Below, one piece after another: positions 47,443-56,254 of a DNA stretch of 64,000 nucleotides. Within the stretch, counting starts at the first letter, position 1, and each line of letters opens with the position of its first letter. Under the pieces are notes generated by a model. The model was not told where the DNA came from, ran no database searches, and saw only the letters and a list, made by a program, of their open reading frames with translations. A program made the translations under genes and the position numbers. Origin of the DNA: Xanthomonas sp. NCPPB 1128 (GTDB taxonomy: Bacteria; Pseudomonadota; Gammaproteobacteria; Xanthomonadales; Xanthomonadaceae); assembly GCF_001043115.1 (NCBI RefSeq), contig NZ_LFME01000017.1:34671-98670 (forward strand). The letters run 5' to 3'.

Positions 47443-49539
47443 CTACGGCACCTGGATCGCTTCCCCGCTGGCCAAGACCACCGTGGCGATCTGCGATGCG
47501 GCATCGCGGCTGTCCACGTCGGCCAGCGTTCCCAGCAGCGTGCTGTTTTCCTGCATCTCCAGGGCCTCCCGATAGCGTGCGTTGGCCACGTCGGCCAGTT
47601 GCACGCCGAGCTCGCTGACGCGCAGCGCCGCCACGTCCACCACGCCGTCGAGCAGTTGCGCGCCCTGCAATGCGATGCGTGCAGCGCGCGCGTTGGCGAC
47701 ATCGCCAAGCTCGACGACGCCGGCGAATCCGTTCAGCGTACCCGCCGCATCGATCACCTCATCCATCAATTCGCCATGCACGATCGACACACGCTGGCCC
47801 GATGCCGTCAGCGCACCGCCGGCATTCGCGCTGCGGCGCACATGCAGTTCGGCGCTGGCATCGTGCGCATCGACCAGGTCCAGCAGTTCATCGACGAGTT
47901 CGCCTTCGACGATGTCCAGCGCCTCGACCCGGGCATTGCCGGCATCGGCCATGTCCAGGCGCAGCTGCGTACGCGCGAACGTGCCCCGCAGGTCGACCGC
48001 CTCGTCGATCAGTTCGCCGTGCGAGATGGCCAAGGCATCGCCGGTGACGTTGCCGCTGTCCGCGAATGCGACGTCGAGCGTGCCGCCGTCGAAGGAGGCG
48101 GCATCGATCGCCTCGTCGATCAGCTCGCCCTCCTCGATCCGTGCCACCAGCGCATGCAGATTGCCGGCGTCCTCGAAGCGCACCGCCAAGGCCGCATCCT
48201 GCACCGCACTGACATCGATGGCTTCGTCGATCAACTCTCCGTCCACGATCCGCGCATCGTCCGCGATGGCATTGCCGCTGCGCAGCAGCGTCACCGCGAC
48301 ATGGGACGCGAGCAGATCGGCGGCATCCAGCGGCTCGTCGATCAGGCCGCCATCGCGAATGCGCAGTGTGCTCTCGACGCTGGCGTTGCCGGTATCGGCC
48401 AGGTGCAGATCGATCGCTGCGTTCTGCACGTGCGCGGCATCGACCAGTTCGTCGACCAGCACCGCATCCTGGATGTCCAGCGCGCGCGCATCGACATTGG
48501 CGGTGTTGCCCAGCGTGATCGCGATCTGGCCACCGAGCCACGGCCCGGCTTGCAGTACCTCGTTCAGCAACTGGCCGGCGAACAGGCGGACCTCGTCCGC
48601 CGCCACAGTGGCCACCTCGTCCACCTGCACGACGACGCGGCTGCCACGCAGCGGATGTGCGATCAGCGCGCCCTGCAGGCGGCCACCGCCGATCGTCAGC
48701 CTGCCCTGGGCACCTCGCACTCGATCGCTACGCTCCACGCCGACCTCGAGACAGACACCATCGGCGGCCGCGACCGCGGCATCGTCTGGCGCGATCAGTC
48801 GTTCGCTCAGGCTGCCGCCGCCCAGGTGCAGATGGCTCTGCGCGGTCTGCAGGCTGACGTTGGCCGAGTCGCGCAGATGCAGGTCGATGCGTGCGCCAGC
48901 GTTGATGGGGCCATCGACCAGCGTGCCGATCAGCGCAGCCTGCACCGGAGCCGTCGGTGCATGCAGCGTGCCGTCGGCGGCAAGCGTGTCCTCGCCCAGG
49001 GTCAGGCGCCCGGCCAACGCCACGTTGGCGCTGTCCTGCACCAGGATCGCCAGCGTGGCGTCCGCACCGACCCGGTGGACCAGGGTCGGCAGCAACGACG
49101 GCTGCGCCTGCCACTGCGCATCCTGCACAGCCTGGTTGGCCTGTCCGCAGATCGCGATGGCCAGGGTCTGCCCCGCTGGCACATCGAGTGGCGTGGCGAA
49201 CGCATAGGGCTGCCAGGGGCCGCCGTTGCGGGCGATGAAGCGCCCGACCGCGGTCGGGCCCGCGCAGGCCACCGGCAATGCCGGCCGCCGGCACGCGACC
49301 GGTGCCGTCGCCGCCCAGCCAGGCCAGGCGGTGGCCCACAGCAGCAGGACCGCCCCTGCACGCAGGCTGCCAGTGCCGAGCAGCTTCGGCCTGAGCACCA
49401 GCGGCCGCTCAGTCGCACGACGCGGCGCATCGCCGCCGCCATTCCGTTGCGTGCGGCAAGCCACGACGACGCGCGACATTCCGGCGAACCACCCTTCATC
49501 GCTGCCGCAAGAACGCGGCACCGTCCGTACGATGCGCAT
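47443..49539 (-). CDS. Exported protein of tandem 37-38 residue repeats (GELIDEAID type)
   Basis: A 698-aa protein with no family I recognise. The N-terminus is unusually long: about 55 residues with WFAGMSRVVVACRTQ and many Arg precede a hydrophobic core (AGAVLLLWATAWPGWA, 61-76). This resembles the extended signal peptides of type V secreted proteins. Residues 77-200 form a Cys-containing beta-type module. From about 320 to the end come ten units starting near 322, 359, 397, 434, 471, 508, 546, 589, 627 and 665. Each has a G-E-L-I-D-E-A-(I/V)-D head, an alternating hydrophobic strand and a D-x-G/A-N turn. Weaker units precede them. No barrel or anchor is visible at the C-terminus. GGGGGAG before the ATG fixes the start. 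Confidence 0.82.
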   Translation of the reverse strand: MRIVRTVPRSCGSDEGWFAGMSRVVVACRTQRNGGGDAPRRATERPLVLRPKLLGTGSLRAGAVLLLWATAWPGWAATAPVACRRPALPVACAGPTAVGRFIARNGGPWQPYAFATPLDVPAGQTLAIAICGQANQAVQDAQWQAQPSLLPTLVHRVGADATLAILVQDSANVALAGRLTLGEDTLAADGTLHAPTAPVQAALIGTLVDGPINAGARIDLHLRDSANVSLQTAQSHLHLGGGSLSERLIAPDDAAVAAADGVCLEVGVERSDRVRGAQGRLTIGGGRLQGALIAHPLRGSRVVVQVDEVATVAADEVRLFAGQLLNEVLQAGPWLGGQIAITLGNTANVDARALDIQDAVLVDELVDAAHVQNAAIDLHLADTGNASVESTLRIRDGGLIDEPLDAADLLASHVAVTLLRSGNAIADDARIVDGELIDEAIDVSAVQDAALAVRFEDAGNLHALVARIEEGELIDEAIDAASFDGGTLDVAFADSGNVTGDALAISHGELIDEAVDLRGTFARTQLRLDMADAGNARVEALDIVEGELVDELLDLVDAHDASAELHVRRSANAGGALTASGQRVSIVHGELMDEVIDAAGTLNGFAGVVELGDVANARAARIALQGAQLLDGVVDVAALRVSELGVQLADVANARYREALEMQENSTLLGTLADVDSRDAASQIATVVLASGEAIQVP

Positions 49540-49609
49540 GATGATCTCCCCCTGTGGCGATCATCCGCGATCCTAATGCATGCGGGTGACAACACCGCGT
49601 GCGGAGAGA

Positions 49610-49630
49610 CAGAAGACTTTTAATCTTCTG
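49610..49630. promoter_or_regulatory. Inverted repeat upstream of the repeat-protein gene
   Basis: CAGAAGA / TCTTCTG arms flank an A/T-rich CTTTTAA centre, 70 bases upstream of the start codon at 49539. The AT-rich centre stands out in this GC-rich DNA, so it may be an operator or promoter element. It is also near the unrelated gene at 49771, which points away from it. Confidence 0.45.
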
Positions 49631-49770
49631 CTCAACGGGCATGACCCGCGGGAATGGCGCAGCGGCTCGGCACAGCGTTGCCGGCATTTCCTCTCAGACC
49701 AACTACGCTGGCAAATGACTAACGTGGATACGCAGACCCACGCGCTGCCCACTCGTCGTGCGAGCGCGCC

Positions 49771-50193
49771 TCAGTCCTCTGCGACAAAAAATTCGAAGAA
49801 GTCGCGCTTGTCCTCGGCGAAGGCACTGACCAGCCTGCCCTCGGGAATGCGTTTGGCGCCGAGGCCACCGACGCAGATGCCGAGGCGGCGAAACAGCGCA
49901 TAACGCGGCCCGATCGCATGATCCGGATCGTGCGCCATCAGCCGCGCCAGCGCGTCCTGGGCGTAGATGTCGATGCCTTCGACCATCGGCGTCACGTGCC
50001 GATTGAGGGTCACGTAGCGCAGCGCCTTGCGTTCGTAGACCAGTTCGCAACCTTCGCGCGTCTCGGTCACGATCTTCTGGATGTTGTCGATCACCGTGGT
50101 GAACGGCGCGCCGTGCGCCTTGGCGATCTGGGCCTGGCTGTGGCCGAAACGGAATCCGCGCACCGCGGCATAGGGTTGAATCTCGTAGATCAC
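49771..50193 (-). CDS. Conserved hypothetical protein, 140 aa
   Basis: A soluble protein that I do not recognise, starting with GTG at 50193 preceded by AAGGAA at good spacing. The body reads IYEIQPYAAVRGFRFG...VTLNRHVTPMVEGIDIYAQDALARLM and ends DFFEFFVAED, an alpha/beta pattern. It lies downstream of nagA on the same strand. A hairpin in the 151-base gap suggests it has its own promoter. Confidence 0.75.
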   Translation of the reverse strand: MIYEIQPYAAVRGFRFGHSQAQIAKAHGAPFTTVIDNIQKIVTETREGCELVYERKALRYVTLNRHVTPMVEGIDIYAQDALARLMAHDPDHAIGPRYALFRRLGICVGGLGAKRIPEGRLVSAFAEDKRDFFEFFVAED

Positions 50194-50315
50194 CGAACGT
50201 TCCTTGTGGAGGCGGGGCGGATCCGGCGCCTGCGCGCAGCGGGGCGCCGCATCGCCCATGCGCGCGCCAGGCCACAGCAGAACAGACCATGGCCGGCCAC
50301 ACAACGCCCCGTGCA

Positions 50316-50336
50316 GGGCACCGCCGGGCGGTGCCC
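50316..50336. terminator. Hairpin after nagA
   Basis: GGGCACCGC / GCGGTGCCC forms a nine-base stem with a three-base loop, nine bases beyond the nagA stop. No T tract follows on the minus strand. It probably marks the end of the nag operon. Confidence 0.5.
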
Positions 50337-50344
50337 GCGACCGC

Positions 50345-51490
50345 TTACTCCATCGCGCCGGCGATCCAGGTATGACGGACCTGCAATGCGTCGTCCAGCA
50401 ACACCAGGTCGGCCTGGTAGCCGGGCGCGATGTGGCCGTAGCGGTGGTCCAGGCCCACGCACTGCGCCGGGTACAGCGAGGCCATGCGCGCGGCCTCTTC
50501 CAGCGGCACATCCAGCCATTGCACGCTGTTGCGCACCGCGCTGGCCATGTCCAGCGCCGAGCCGGCCAGGGCGCCGGCGGCATTGCGCACCACGCCGTCG
50601 ATGGCGGTGATGGTTTCGCCATACAGATCGAAGGCAGGGCTGTCGGCGCCGACCATCGGCATCGCGTCGGTAACCAGGAACACGGTGCCGCGCGGCTTGG
50701 CCGCCAGCGCCACGCGCAGGCTGGCCGGATGCACGTGCACGCCGTCGACGATCACCCCGCACCAGGCGTTGCGGTCTTCCAGCGCCGCGCCGACCACGCC
50801 GGGATCGCGCCCCTGCAACGGGGTCATGGCGTTGTACAGATGGGTGAAGCCGCAGATGCCGGCGTCCAGCCCGGCGCGGGTCTCTTCGTAGCTGGCGGCG
50901 GTGTGGCCGGCGAACACGCGCGCGCCGGCCGCGGCCAGGGTGCGGATGCTGGCCGCCGGCACGCGTTCCGGCGCCAGGGTGATCAGGGTGACGCCGTTGT
51001 CCAGCGAGGTGGCCAGGGCCAGTTCCTCGGCGTCGGGCACGCGGAACTTGTCGGCGTTGTGGGTGCCCTTGCGCGCCGGCGCCAGGTACGGCCCTTCCAG
51101 GTGGATGCCGAGCACGCCCGGCACGCCGTCGGCGATGGCCTGGCGGGTCGCGGCGATCGCCGCGCGCATCACCTCCAAGTCGTCGCTGATCAGCGTCGGC
51201 AGGTAGCCGGTGGTGCCGTAGCGGCGATGACCCTGGCCGATGCGGCGCAGCGCCTCGACGTCGGTGCGGTTGTTGAACAGCACGCCGCCGCCGCCGTTGA
51301 CCTGCAGGTCGATGAAGCCCGGCAGCAGGCTGCCGCCGCCCAGGTCGTGCTGCACCGGCGCTGCCGCCACGCGCGGGTCGGCGTCGTCGAGCAGGGCGAG
51401 GATGCGCCCGCCCTCCAGCAGCACGCTGACGCCGTCGAGAAACCCGTCCTCGCCGAGCACGCGCGCGTTGCGCAGCGCCACCGTGGTCAT
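50345..51490 (-). CDS. nagA: N-acetylglucosamine-6-phosphate deacetylase
   Basis: A 381-aa amidohydrolase that converts GlcNAc-6-P to GlcN-6-P and acetate. Landmarks are PGFIDLQVNGGGG near the N-terminus, the metal glutamate of GIHLEGPYL, GHTAASYEE, FTHLYNAM and the catalytic Asp in VFLVTDAMP. Its start overlaps the nagB-II stop (TGATG), so translation is coupled. It is the last gene of the nag operon. There is no signal peptide, as expected for a cytosolic enzyme. Confidence 0.96.
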   Translation of the reverse strand: MTTVALRNARVLGEDGFLDGVSVLLEGGRILALLDDADPRVAAAPVQHDLGGGSLLPGFIDLQVNGGGGVLFNNRTDVEALRRIGQGHRRYGTTGYLPTLISDDLEVMRAAIAATRQAIADGVPGVLGIHLEGPYLAPARKGTHNADKFRVPDAEELALATSLDNGVTLITLAPERVPAASIRTLAAAGARVFAGHTAASYEETRAGLDAGICGFTHLYNAMTPLQGRDPGVVGAALEDRNAWCGVIVDGVHVHPASLRVALAAKPRGTVFLVTDAMPMVGADSPAFDLYGETITAIDGVVRNAAGALAGSALDMASAVRNSVQWLDVPLEEAARMASLYPAQCVGLDHRYGHIAPGYQADLVLLDDALQVRHTWIAGAME

Positions 51491-52530
51491 CAGACGGTCT
51501 CCGTCACTTTGTTCAGATGCGGCGGCAGGTCCGGGTTGTAGCCGCGGCGCAGCGCCAGCGCGTTGATCGCGCGGTAGAAACTCTGGATCGCCAGCAACGG
51601 CGCACAGGCAGGATGCGGCGCGGCGACCAGCGGCAGGTCGCCGCCGGCGCTGGCCAGCCACACCTGCGCGCCGCGGCCGCGGAACTCCTCGGCCAGGCGC
51701 CTGGTGCCCTCGCCGGCTTCGTCCGGCTGGTCGAACGCCAGCACCGGGAAGCCCGGGCCGACCAGGGCCATCGGCCCGTGCTTCACTTCCGCCGAGCTGT
51801 AGGCCTCGGCGTGCAGGCCGCAGGTTTCCTTGAACTTCAGTGCCGCTTCCTGCGCGGCCGCCAGGCCCAGGCCACGGTCGAGCACGAACAGGTTGTGGGC
51901 CTCGACCAGGCCGTCGGTGAGCGAGCGCCAGTCGGCCTGCCAGGCCGCGCGCAGCGCCTGCGGCAGTTCCTGCAGCGCCCCCAGCAGCGCCGGGTCGTTC
52001 TTCCAGTGCGCGCCGAGTTGCAGGATCGCCGCCAGCGAGGCCAGATAGCTCTTGGTCGCGGCCACGCTCTTCTCCGGGCCGGCGCCGAGCGGGATCACCG
52101 TGTCGGCCAGGTGCGCCAGCGGCGAATCCTCCACGTTGACCAGGGCCACCACGCGCGCGCCGGCGTCCTTGGCCGCCTGCGCGTTGCGCAGCAGGTCCGG
52201 GCTCTTGCCCGATTGCGAGATCACCAGATACAGCGCCCCGCGCAACTGCAGCGGCGCCTCGTACACCGAACCCACCGACGGCGAGGCCGAGGCGGTGACC
52301 ACGCCGAGCTGGGTCTCGAACAGGTACTTGGCATAGGTGGCGGCGTGGTCGGAACTGCCACGCGCGCAGGTCACCACGAACGGCGGCGGATCGGCGCGCA
52401 GCGATGCGGCGAGTGCGGCCACCGTGGCGTGGTTGCGTTCGAACTGGGCGGCGACGACCGCGGCGGATTCCGCGGCCTCGCGGAACATCAGGGTTTCGGT
52501 TTCGGAGGGCAGCGCCATGGGCAGGGTCAT
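51490..52530 (-). CDS. nagB-II: Glucosamine-6-phosphate deaminase, SIS type (NagB-II)
   Basis: A 346-aa protein with two SIS domains (ARGSSDHAATYAKY and ISQSGKSPDLL in the first; LDRGLGLAAAQEAALKFKET in the second). It resembles the isomerase half of GlmS without the glutaminase domain, which is the form of NagB-II found in Xanthomonas and Shewanella GlcNAc pathways. It turns GlcN-6-P into fructose-6-P and ammonia. The start overlaps the nagR stop by four bases. A second ATG at 52518 is possible. Confidence 0.93.
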   Translation of the reverse strand: MTLPMALPSETETLMFREAAESAAVVAAQFERNHATVAALAASLRADPPPFVVTCARGSSDHAATYAKYLFETQLGVVTASASPSVGSVYEAPLQLRGALYLVISQSGKSPDLLRNAQAAKDAGARVVALVNVEDSPLAHLADTVIPLGAGPEKSVAATKSYLASLAAILQLGAHWKNDPALLGALQELPQALRAAWQADWRSLTDGLVEAHNLFVLDRGLGLAAAQEAALKFKETCGLHAEAYSSAEVKHGPMALVGPGFPVLAFDQPDEAGEGTRRLAEEFRGRGAQVWLASAGGDLPLVAAPHPACAPLLAIQSFYRAINALALRRGYNPDLPPHLNKVTETV

Positions 52531-53600
52531 GTGGGGTCGGAGGAGGAGGAGGAGGAACGGCGGGAATGCGGCTGCATGGGCGCGGTCGAGCCGCGCACCA
52601 CCAGTTGCGGCACGAAGCCCTGGTTGTGCACCGGCGCCGGATGGTCTTCGTAGGCATCGCTGCGCAGCTGGCTGATCAGCAACCGCGCGGCGTGGCGGGC
52701 GATGTCCTCGGTGGCCTGCTTGGCGGTGGTCAGCGGCGGCCACGACTGGCGCGAGAACGGGCTGTCCTCGAAGCCGGCGATGGACAGGTCGTAGGGCACG
52801 TTCATGCCCGCCGACTTGGCCGCGGCCAGCACGCCGGCGGCGATCTCGTCGTTGGAGCCGAAGATCGCGGTCGGCGGTTCGCGCAGGGCCAGCAAGCGCC
52901 GCGCGCCACGGAAGCCGTCGTCGAAGGTGTAGTCGCCGGGGATCACCAGGTGCTTGTCCAGGGTGATGCCGTAGTCCTTCAGCGCCGCCTCGTAGCCGGC
53001 ATAGCGCTCGCCGCTGGAGCGGTGCGAGGTGCCGCCCCACAGGAAGCCGATGCGCTGGTGGCCGAGCTGGATCAGATGCTCGGTGATCTCGTAGGCGGCA
53101 TCACGGTCGTCGACGTAGACGCACGGCCCGTCCTGCGGATCCTCGGTGGCGGCGATGATGCGCACGGTCTTGATCCCGCGCGCGGCCAGCGCCGCGACCA
53201 GGTCGGCGCGCTCGGACATCGGCGCGGTCAGCACCAGCCCGGCCAGGCGCGAGCGCTGGGTCCACTCGGCCAGTTCCTCGGCGAGCATCGGCGCGGTGGA
53301 ATCGCAGGGATGGATCTGCAGGCCGAAGCCGGTCTCGCGGCAGGCGGCGAGCACGCCGTTCTGCACGCCGATGATGTGGTACGGGTTGGGGTTGTCGTAC
53401 ACCAGCCCGATCACGAACGGGGTGCCGCTGCGCAGGTTGCGCGCCGACGGATCCGGCTCGTAGTCCAGTTCGGCGATGGCATGCAGCACGCGCGAGCGCG
53501 TGGCCTGCATCACCGACGGTTCGTTGTTGATGACCCGCGAGACGGTCTTCAGCGACACCCGCGCCCGTTCGGCGACGTCTTTGATGGTGGGTCTGCGCAT
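52527..53600 (-). CDS. nagR: LacI-family repressor of GlcNAc use
   Basis: A 357-aa LacI/GalR repressor. Residues 1-55 form the DNA-binding head (PTIKDVAERARVSLKTVSRVINNE, hinge RSRVLHAI). The rest is a periplasmic-binding-type sugar sensor. Its place between nagP and nagB-II identifies it as NagR. The C-terminus ends in a run of serines encoded by a (TCC) repeat that overlaps the start region of nagB-II. A palindromic site fitting this family lies before the TonB receptor gene at 56255. Confidence 0.93.
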   Translation of the reverse strand: MRRPTIKDVAERARVSLKTVSRVINNEPSVMQATRSRVLHAIAELDYEPDPSARNLRSGTPFVIGLVYDNPNPYHIIGVQNGVLAACRETGFGLQIHPCDSTAPMLAEELAEWTQRSRLAGLVLTAPMSERADLVAALAARGIKTVRIIAATEDPQDGPCVYVDDRDAAYEITEHLIQLGHQRIGFLWGGTSHRSSGERYAGYEAALKDYGITLDKHLVIPGDYTFDDGFRGARRLLALREPPTAIFGSNDEIAAGVLAAAKSAGMNVPYDLSIAGFEDSPFSRQSWPPLTTAKQATEDIARHAARLLISQLRSDAYEDHPAPVHNQGFVPQLVVRGSTAPMQPHSRRSSSSSSDPT

Positions 53601-53637
53601 TGGATAGGTTTGCCGAGTTGGAGAGAAGGGCGTCAGC

Positions 53638-54903
53638 TCACCGCGCGCCCTGGCCGACGCGGTGACCGCGCAGCGCGAAGAACAAGATGTACAGGTAGCA
53701 AGCGATCATCAAGCCGGCGAAGACCAGCTGGAAATCGAAGAACTCCTTCAGATGGGCGAACAGCTGCGGAACCGCGGCGCCGCCCACGATGCCCATGATC
53801 AACAACGCCGCGCCCTTCTCGGTGAACTTGCCAAGCCCCTTGATGGCCAGGGGGAAGATGGCCGGCCACATGATGGCGTTGGCGAATCCGAGCGCCGCGA
53901 CGAATGCCACCGAGACATAGCCGCCGGTCAACATCGCACACAGCGAAAAGACGATGCCAAGGCATGCCGAAATGGACAGGTACTTTTCCTGGGAGATGTA
54001 CTTCGGGATCAACACCAGGCCGACCAGATAACCCGCCAGCATGCAGGCCAGCGTGCCGATGGTGAAATACTTTGCATAGTCGAGCGAGAGGCCGAGGCTA
54101 TTGCCATAGATGCCGATCGCATCGCCGGCCATCACCTCGGCGCCGACGTACACGAAGATGCACAGCGCGCCCAGCCACACGTGCGGAAACGCAAAGATGC
54201 TGTCGCGGCTACGCTCGTCGGAGGCCGACGCGTTCGCCTTCTCGGCGCTGATCTCGGGCAAGGGCGAAAACAGGATGGCCACGGACAGCACGGCCAGGAC
54301 GCCGGCGATCGCCATGTAGGGGCCGTGGATGCGGCCAGCGAACTCCTGCAACAGCAGTTCCTTCTGCGCCGGCAGCACCTGTTCGATCTGGGTCGAAAAA
54401 TCCTCCATGCCGTGCAGGACCACTTTCGCCAGTCCATAGGTGGCCAGCGCTCCGGCCACCTTGTTGCAGATGCCCATCAGCGCAATACGACGCGCCGCGC
54501 CGTCGATCGGCCCGAGAATGCTGATGTACGGATTGACCGCGGTCTGCAGCAAGGCCAAACCGCCGCCGATGATGAAGATGCCGCTCACCGCGCCCACGTA
54601 GGAACGGGCATTGGTGAACTGGCCGAAGATCGCAGCGCCGATCGCCATGATCAGCAGGCTCAGCGCCAGGCCTTTTTTCATCCCGGTCAGCTTCAGGATG
54701 AACGACGAAGGCAATGCCAGGCAGAAGTAGGAAATATAGAACGCGCTCGGGATGAGGAACGCGAACGTGTCGCTGACATTGAAGGCGACCTTGGCGAACA
54801 GGATCAACGGCCCGTTGATCCAGGTGAAGAACCCCATGATGAAGAACAACAGGCCGACGATGGCGATGGAGGCGTAGGGACTGGCGGGCCGTGCGGTGGT
54901 CAT
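53638..54903 (-). CDS. nagP: N-acetylglucosamine MFS transporter
   Basis: A 421-aa twelve-helix transporter of the FucP/glucose-galactose MFS group. FFTWINGPLILFAKVAFN in helix 1-2 and GLALLQTAVNPYISILGP in helix 4 are typical. In Xanthomonas this protein takes free GlcNAc across the inner membrane without a phosphotransferase. It lies between nagQ and nagR with short gaps (37 bases on each side). A GlcNAc kinase is needed downstream and is not in this window. Confidence 0.94.
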   Translation of the reverse strand: MTTARPASPYASIAIVGLLFFIMGFFTWINGPLILFAKVAFNVSDTFAFLIPSAFYISYFCLALPSSFILKLTGMKKGLALSLLIMAIGAAIFGQFTNARSYVGAVSGIFIIGGGLALLQTAVNPYISILGPIDGAARRIALMGICNKVAGALATYGLAKVVLHGMEDFSTQIEQVLPAQKELLLQEFAGRIHGPYMAIAGVLAVLSVAILFSPLPEISAEKANASASDERSRDSIFAFPHVWLGALCIFVYVGAEVMAGDAIGIYGNSLGLSLDYAKYFTIGTLACMLAGYLVGLVLIPKYISQEKYLSISACLGIVFSLCAMLTGGYVSVAFVAALGFANAIMWPAIFPLAIKGLGKFTEKGAALLIMGIVGGAAVPQLFAHLKEFFDFQLVFAGLMIACYLYILFFALRGHRVGQGAR

Positions 54904-54940
54904 GGGCGGGCGTGCTCCGGGAGGGCGCGGGGATCGGCGA

Positions 54941-55696
54941 TCAGCGTCGCAGCTCGGCGACGAAGTCGTAGTAGTCGTTGTGGCAATAGGTGTCGGTCAG
55001 TTCGATCGCGCTGCCGTCGCGGGTGTAGCCGACCCGCACCACGTGCAGGATCGCCTCGCCTTCCTTCATGCCCAGGTGGCCGGCCAGCCGCGCCGGCAGG
55101 TTGATGGCGCGGAAGTACTGCAGCGCCCCCACCACCGGGGTGCCGCGCTCGTCCAGATAGGTGTAGAGCGAATCGGCGATGGCGTGCGGATCGGGCACCA
55201 CGTGCTGCGGCAGCACCGCCTTCTCGTAGGCCATCACCCGGCCATCGGCGCTGCGCAGTCGAGTCAGCGCCGCGACCACGGTGTCCGGCGACAGGCCCAG
55301 GCGCAGGATCTCCTCGCCGTGCGCCGGGCGCGTGCGCCGCTCCAGCCAGCGCGTGCCCGGCTCCAGCCCCTTCATGCGCAGGGTCTCGCTGAAGCTGGCC
55401 AGGCCGCTGAGCTGGTGCTGGATGTGTGAGGTGACGAAGGTGCCGGCGCCCTGCCGGCGCGACACCAGGCCTTGTTCGACCAAGGCGTCCACGGCCTGGC
55501 GCAGGGTCACCCGCGATACCTGCAGGTACTCGCACAGCTGCCGTTCGGCCGGCAGTGCCTCGCCCGGCTTCCACTGCCCGCCCTTGATCGCCTCCACCAG
55601 CTTGCTGGCCAGTTGCAGGTACAGCGGCGTGGGCGCGTCCGGGTCCACGGCCAGCGCATGCAGGCGCGGATCGGCCTGCGGCTTGGGCTTGGTCAT
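54941..55696 (-). CDS. nagQ: GntR/HutC-type regulator of the nag genes
   Basis: A 251-aa regulator with a GntR winged helix at about residues 20-90 (PAERQLCEYLQVSRVTLRQAVDAL) and a UTRA effector domain after residue 100 that usually binds a phosphosugar such as GlcN-6-P. It is the promoter-proximal gene of nagQ-nagP-nagR-nagB-II-nagA. GGAGAG precedes the ATG at 55696, and a direct repeat of the NagQ-box kind lies 33 bases further upstream, so it probably represses its own operon. Confidence 0.93.
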   Translation of the reverse strand: MTKPKPQADPRLHALAVDPDAPTPLYLQLASKLVEAIKGGQWKPGEALPAERQLCEYLQVSRVTLRQAVDALVEQGLVSRRQGAGTFVTSHIQHQLSGLASFSETLRMKGLEPGTRWLERRTRPAHGEEILRLGLSPDTVVAALTRLRSADGRVMAYEKAVLPQHVVPDPHAIADSLYTYLDERGTPVVGALQYFRAINLPARLAGHLGMKEGEAILHVVRVGYTRDGSAIELTDTYCHNDYYDFVAELRR

Positions 55697-55728
55697 GGCG
55701 CGCTCTCCAGTCCGCATGGATTCATTAT

Positions 55729-55747
55729 GTCCAATATAGTACCAATC
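55729..55747. promoter_or_regulatory. Candidate NagQ box at the nag operon promoter
   Basis: Read on the minus strand the site is ATTGGTACTATATTGGACA: two direct TTGG(T/A)C repeats with a spacer of about four to five bases. It lies 33 bases upstream of the nagQ start. The pattern matches the direct TGGTATT-type repeats described for NagQ in Xanthomonas campestris, with two mismatches per half, as far as I recall it. Confidence 0.6.
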
Positions 55748-56254
55748 AGAGGGTCGTGCACGTTGCTCCACAGCACGCCGGGCAGGCCGGGATCGACAGC
55801 GTCGCCCGACCACGGCACGAGCGCAGCGGCGCGTCACCATGGGATTCGCCGCGGCGAGCCCGCCCCGCTCCCCTGCCCTCCGGAACGCCCTGCGCACTGC
55901 GGGCAGCGAATTCCCGCCTGCACTGGCGCCCATGCCCAAGCGCCGTCACGGCCGACACTGCTGGCTCGTGTGCCGGGGCCGGTCATTCGGCAAGCTTGGG
56001 TGCAGCGCCGCAAACCGCATCGTTGTCACCACCGAGCGCGAATTTGTCTACAAGGCACAAGACCAATCGCGGTGATGCCTGGCAGAGGTCTGAACCACCG
56101 CCCCGGCGATCGCCCGGATCGCAGGAAATCCCGGGAAATCGGCCCAAGTCATCGACGTGAAAGCCGGGACGCGACGCGACACGTCGCGGGGCGATGCCGG
56201 GCACGACGCCGCGGTTTTGCCACGCGACCGGGCCTCCCGGCGCCGACCTCGCGT
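55748..56254. other. Regulatory gap between nagQ and the TonB receptor
   Basis: No gene is supported here. The 13-base word CATCGTTGTCACC at 56018-56030 is an exact copy of half of the NagR-like site at 56255-56270. AATTTGTCTACAAGGC at 56040-56055 contains the short palindrome TTGTCTACAA-like, of unknown use. Confidence 0.55.

Noticed and set aside
47293..49623. 776-codon plus-strand frame opposite the repeat protein
   Set aside because: It also looks repetitive, but only because it mirrors the DNA repeats. The minus frame has a ribosome site, an export signal and conserved hydrophobic spacing.
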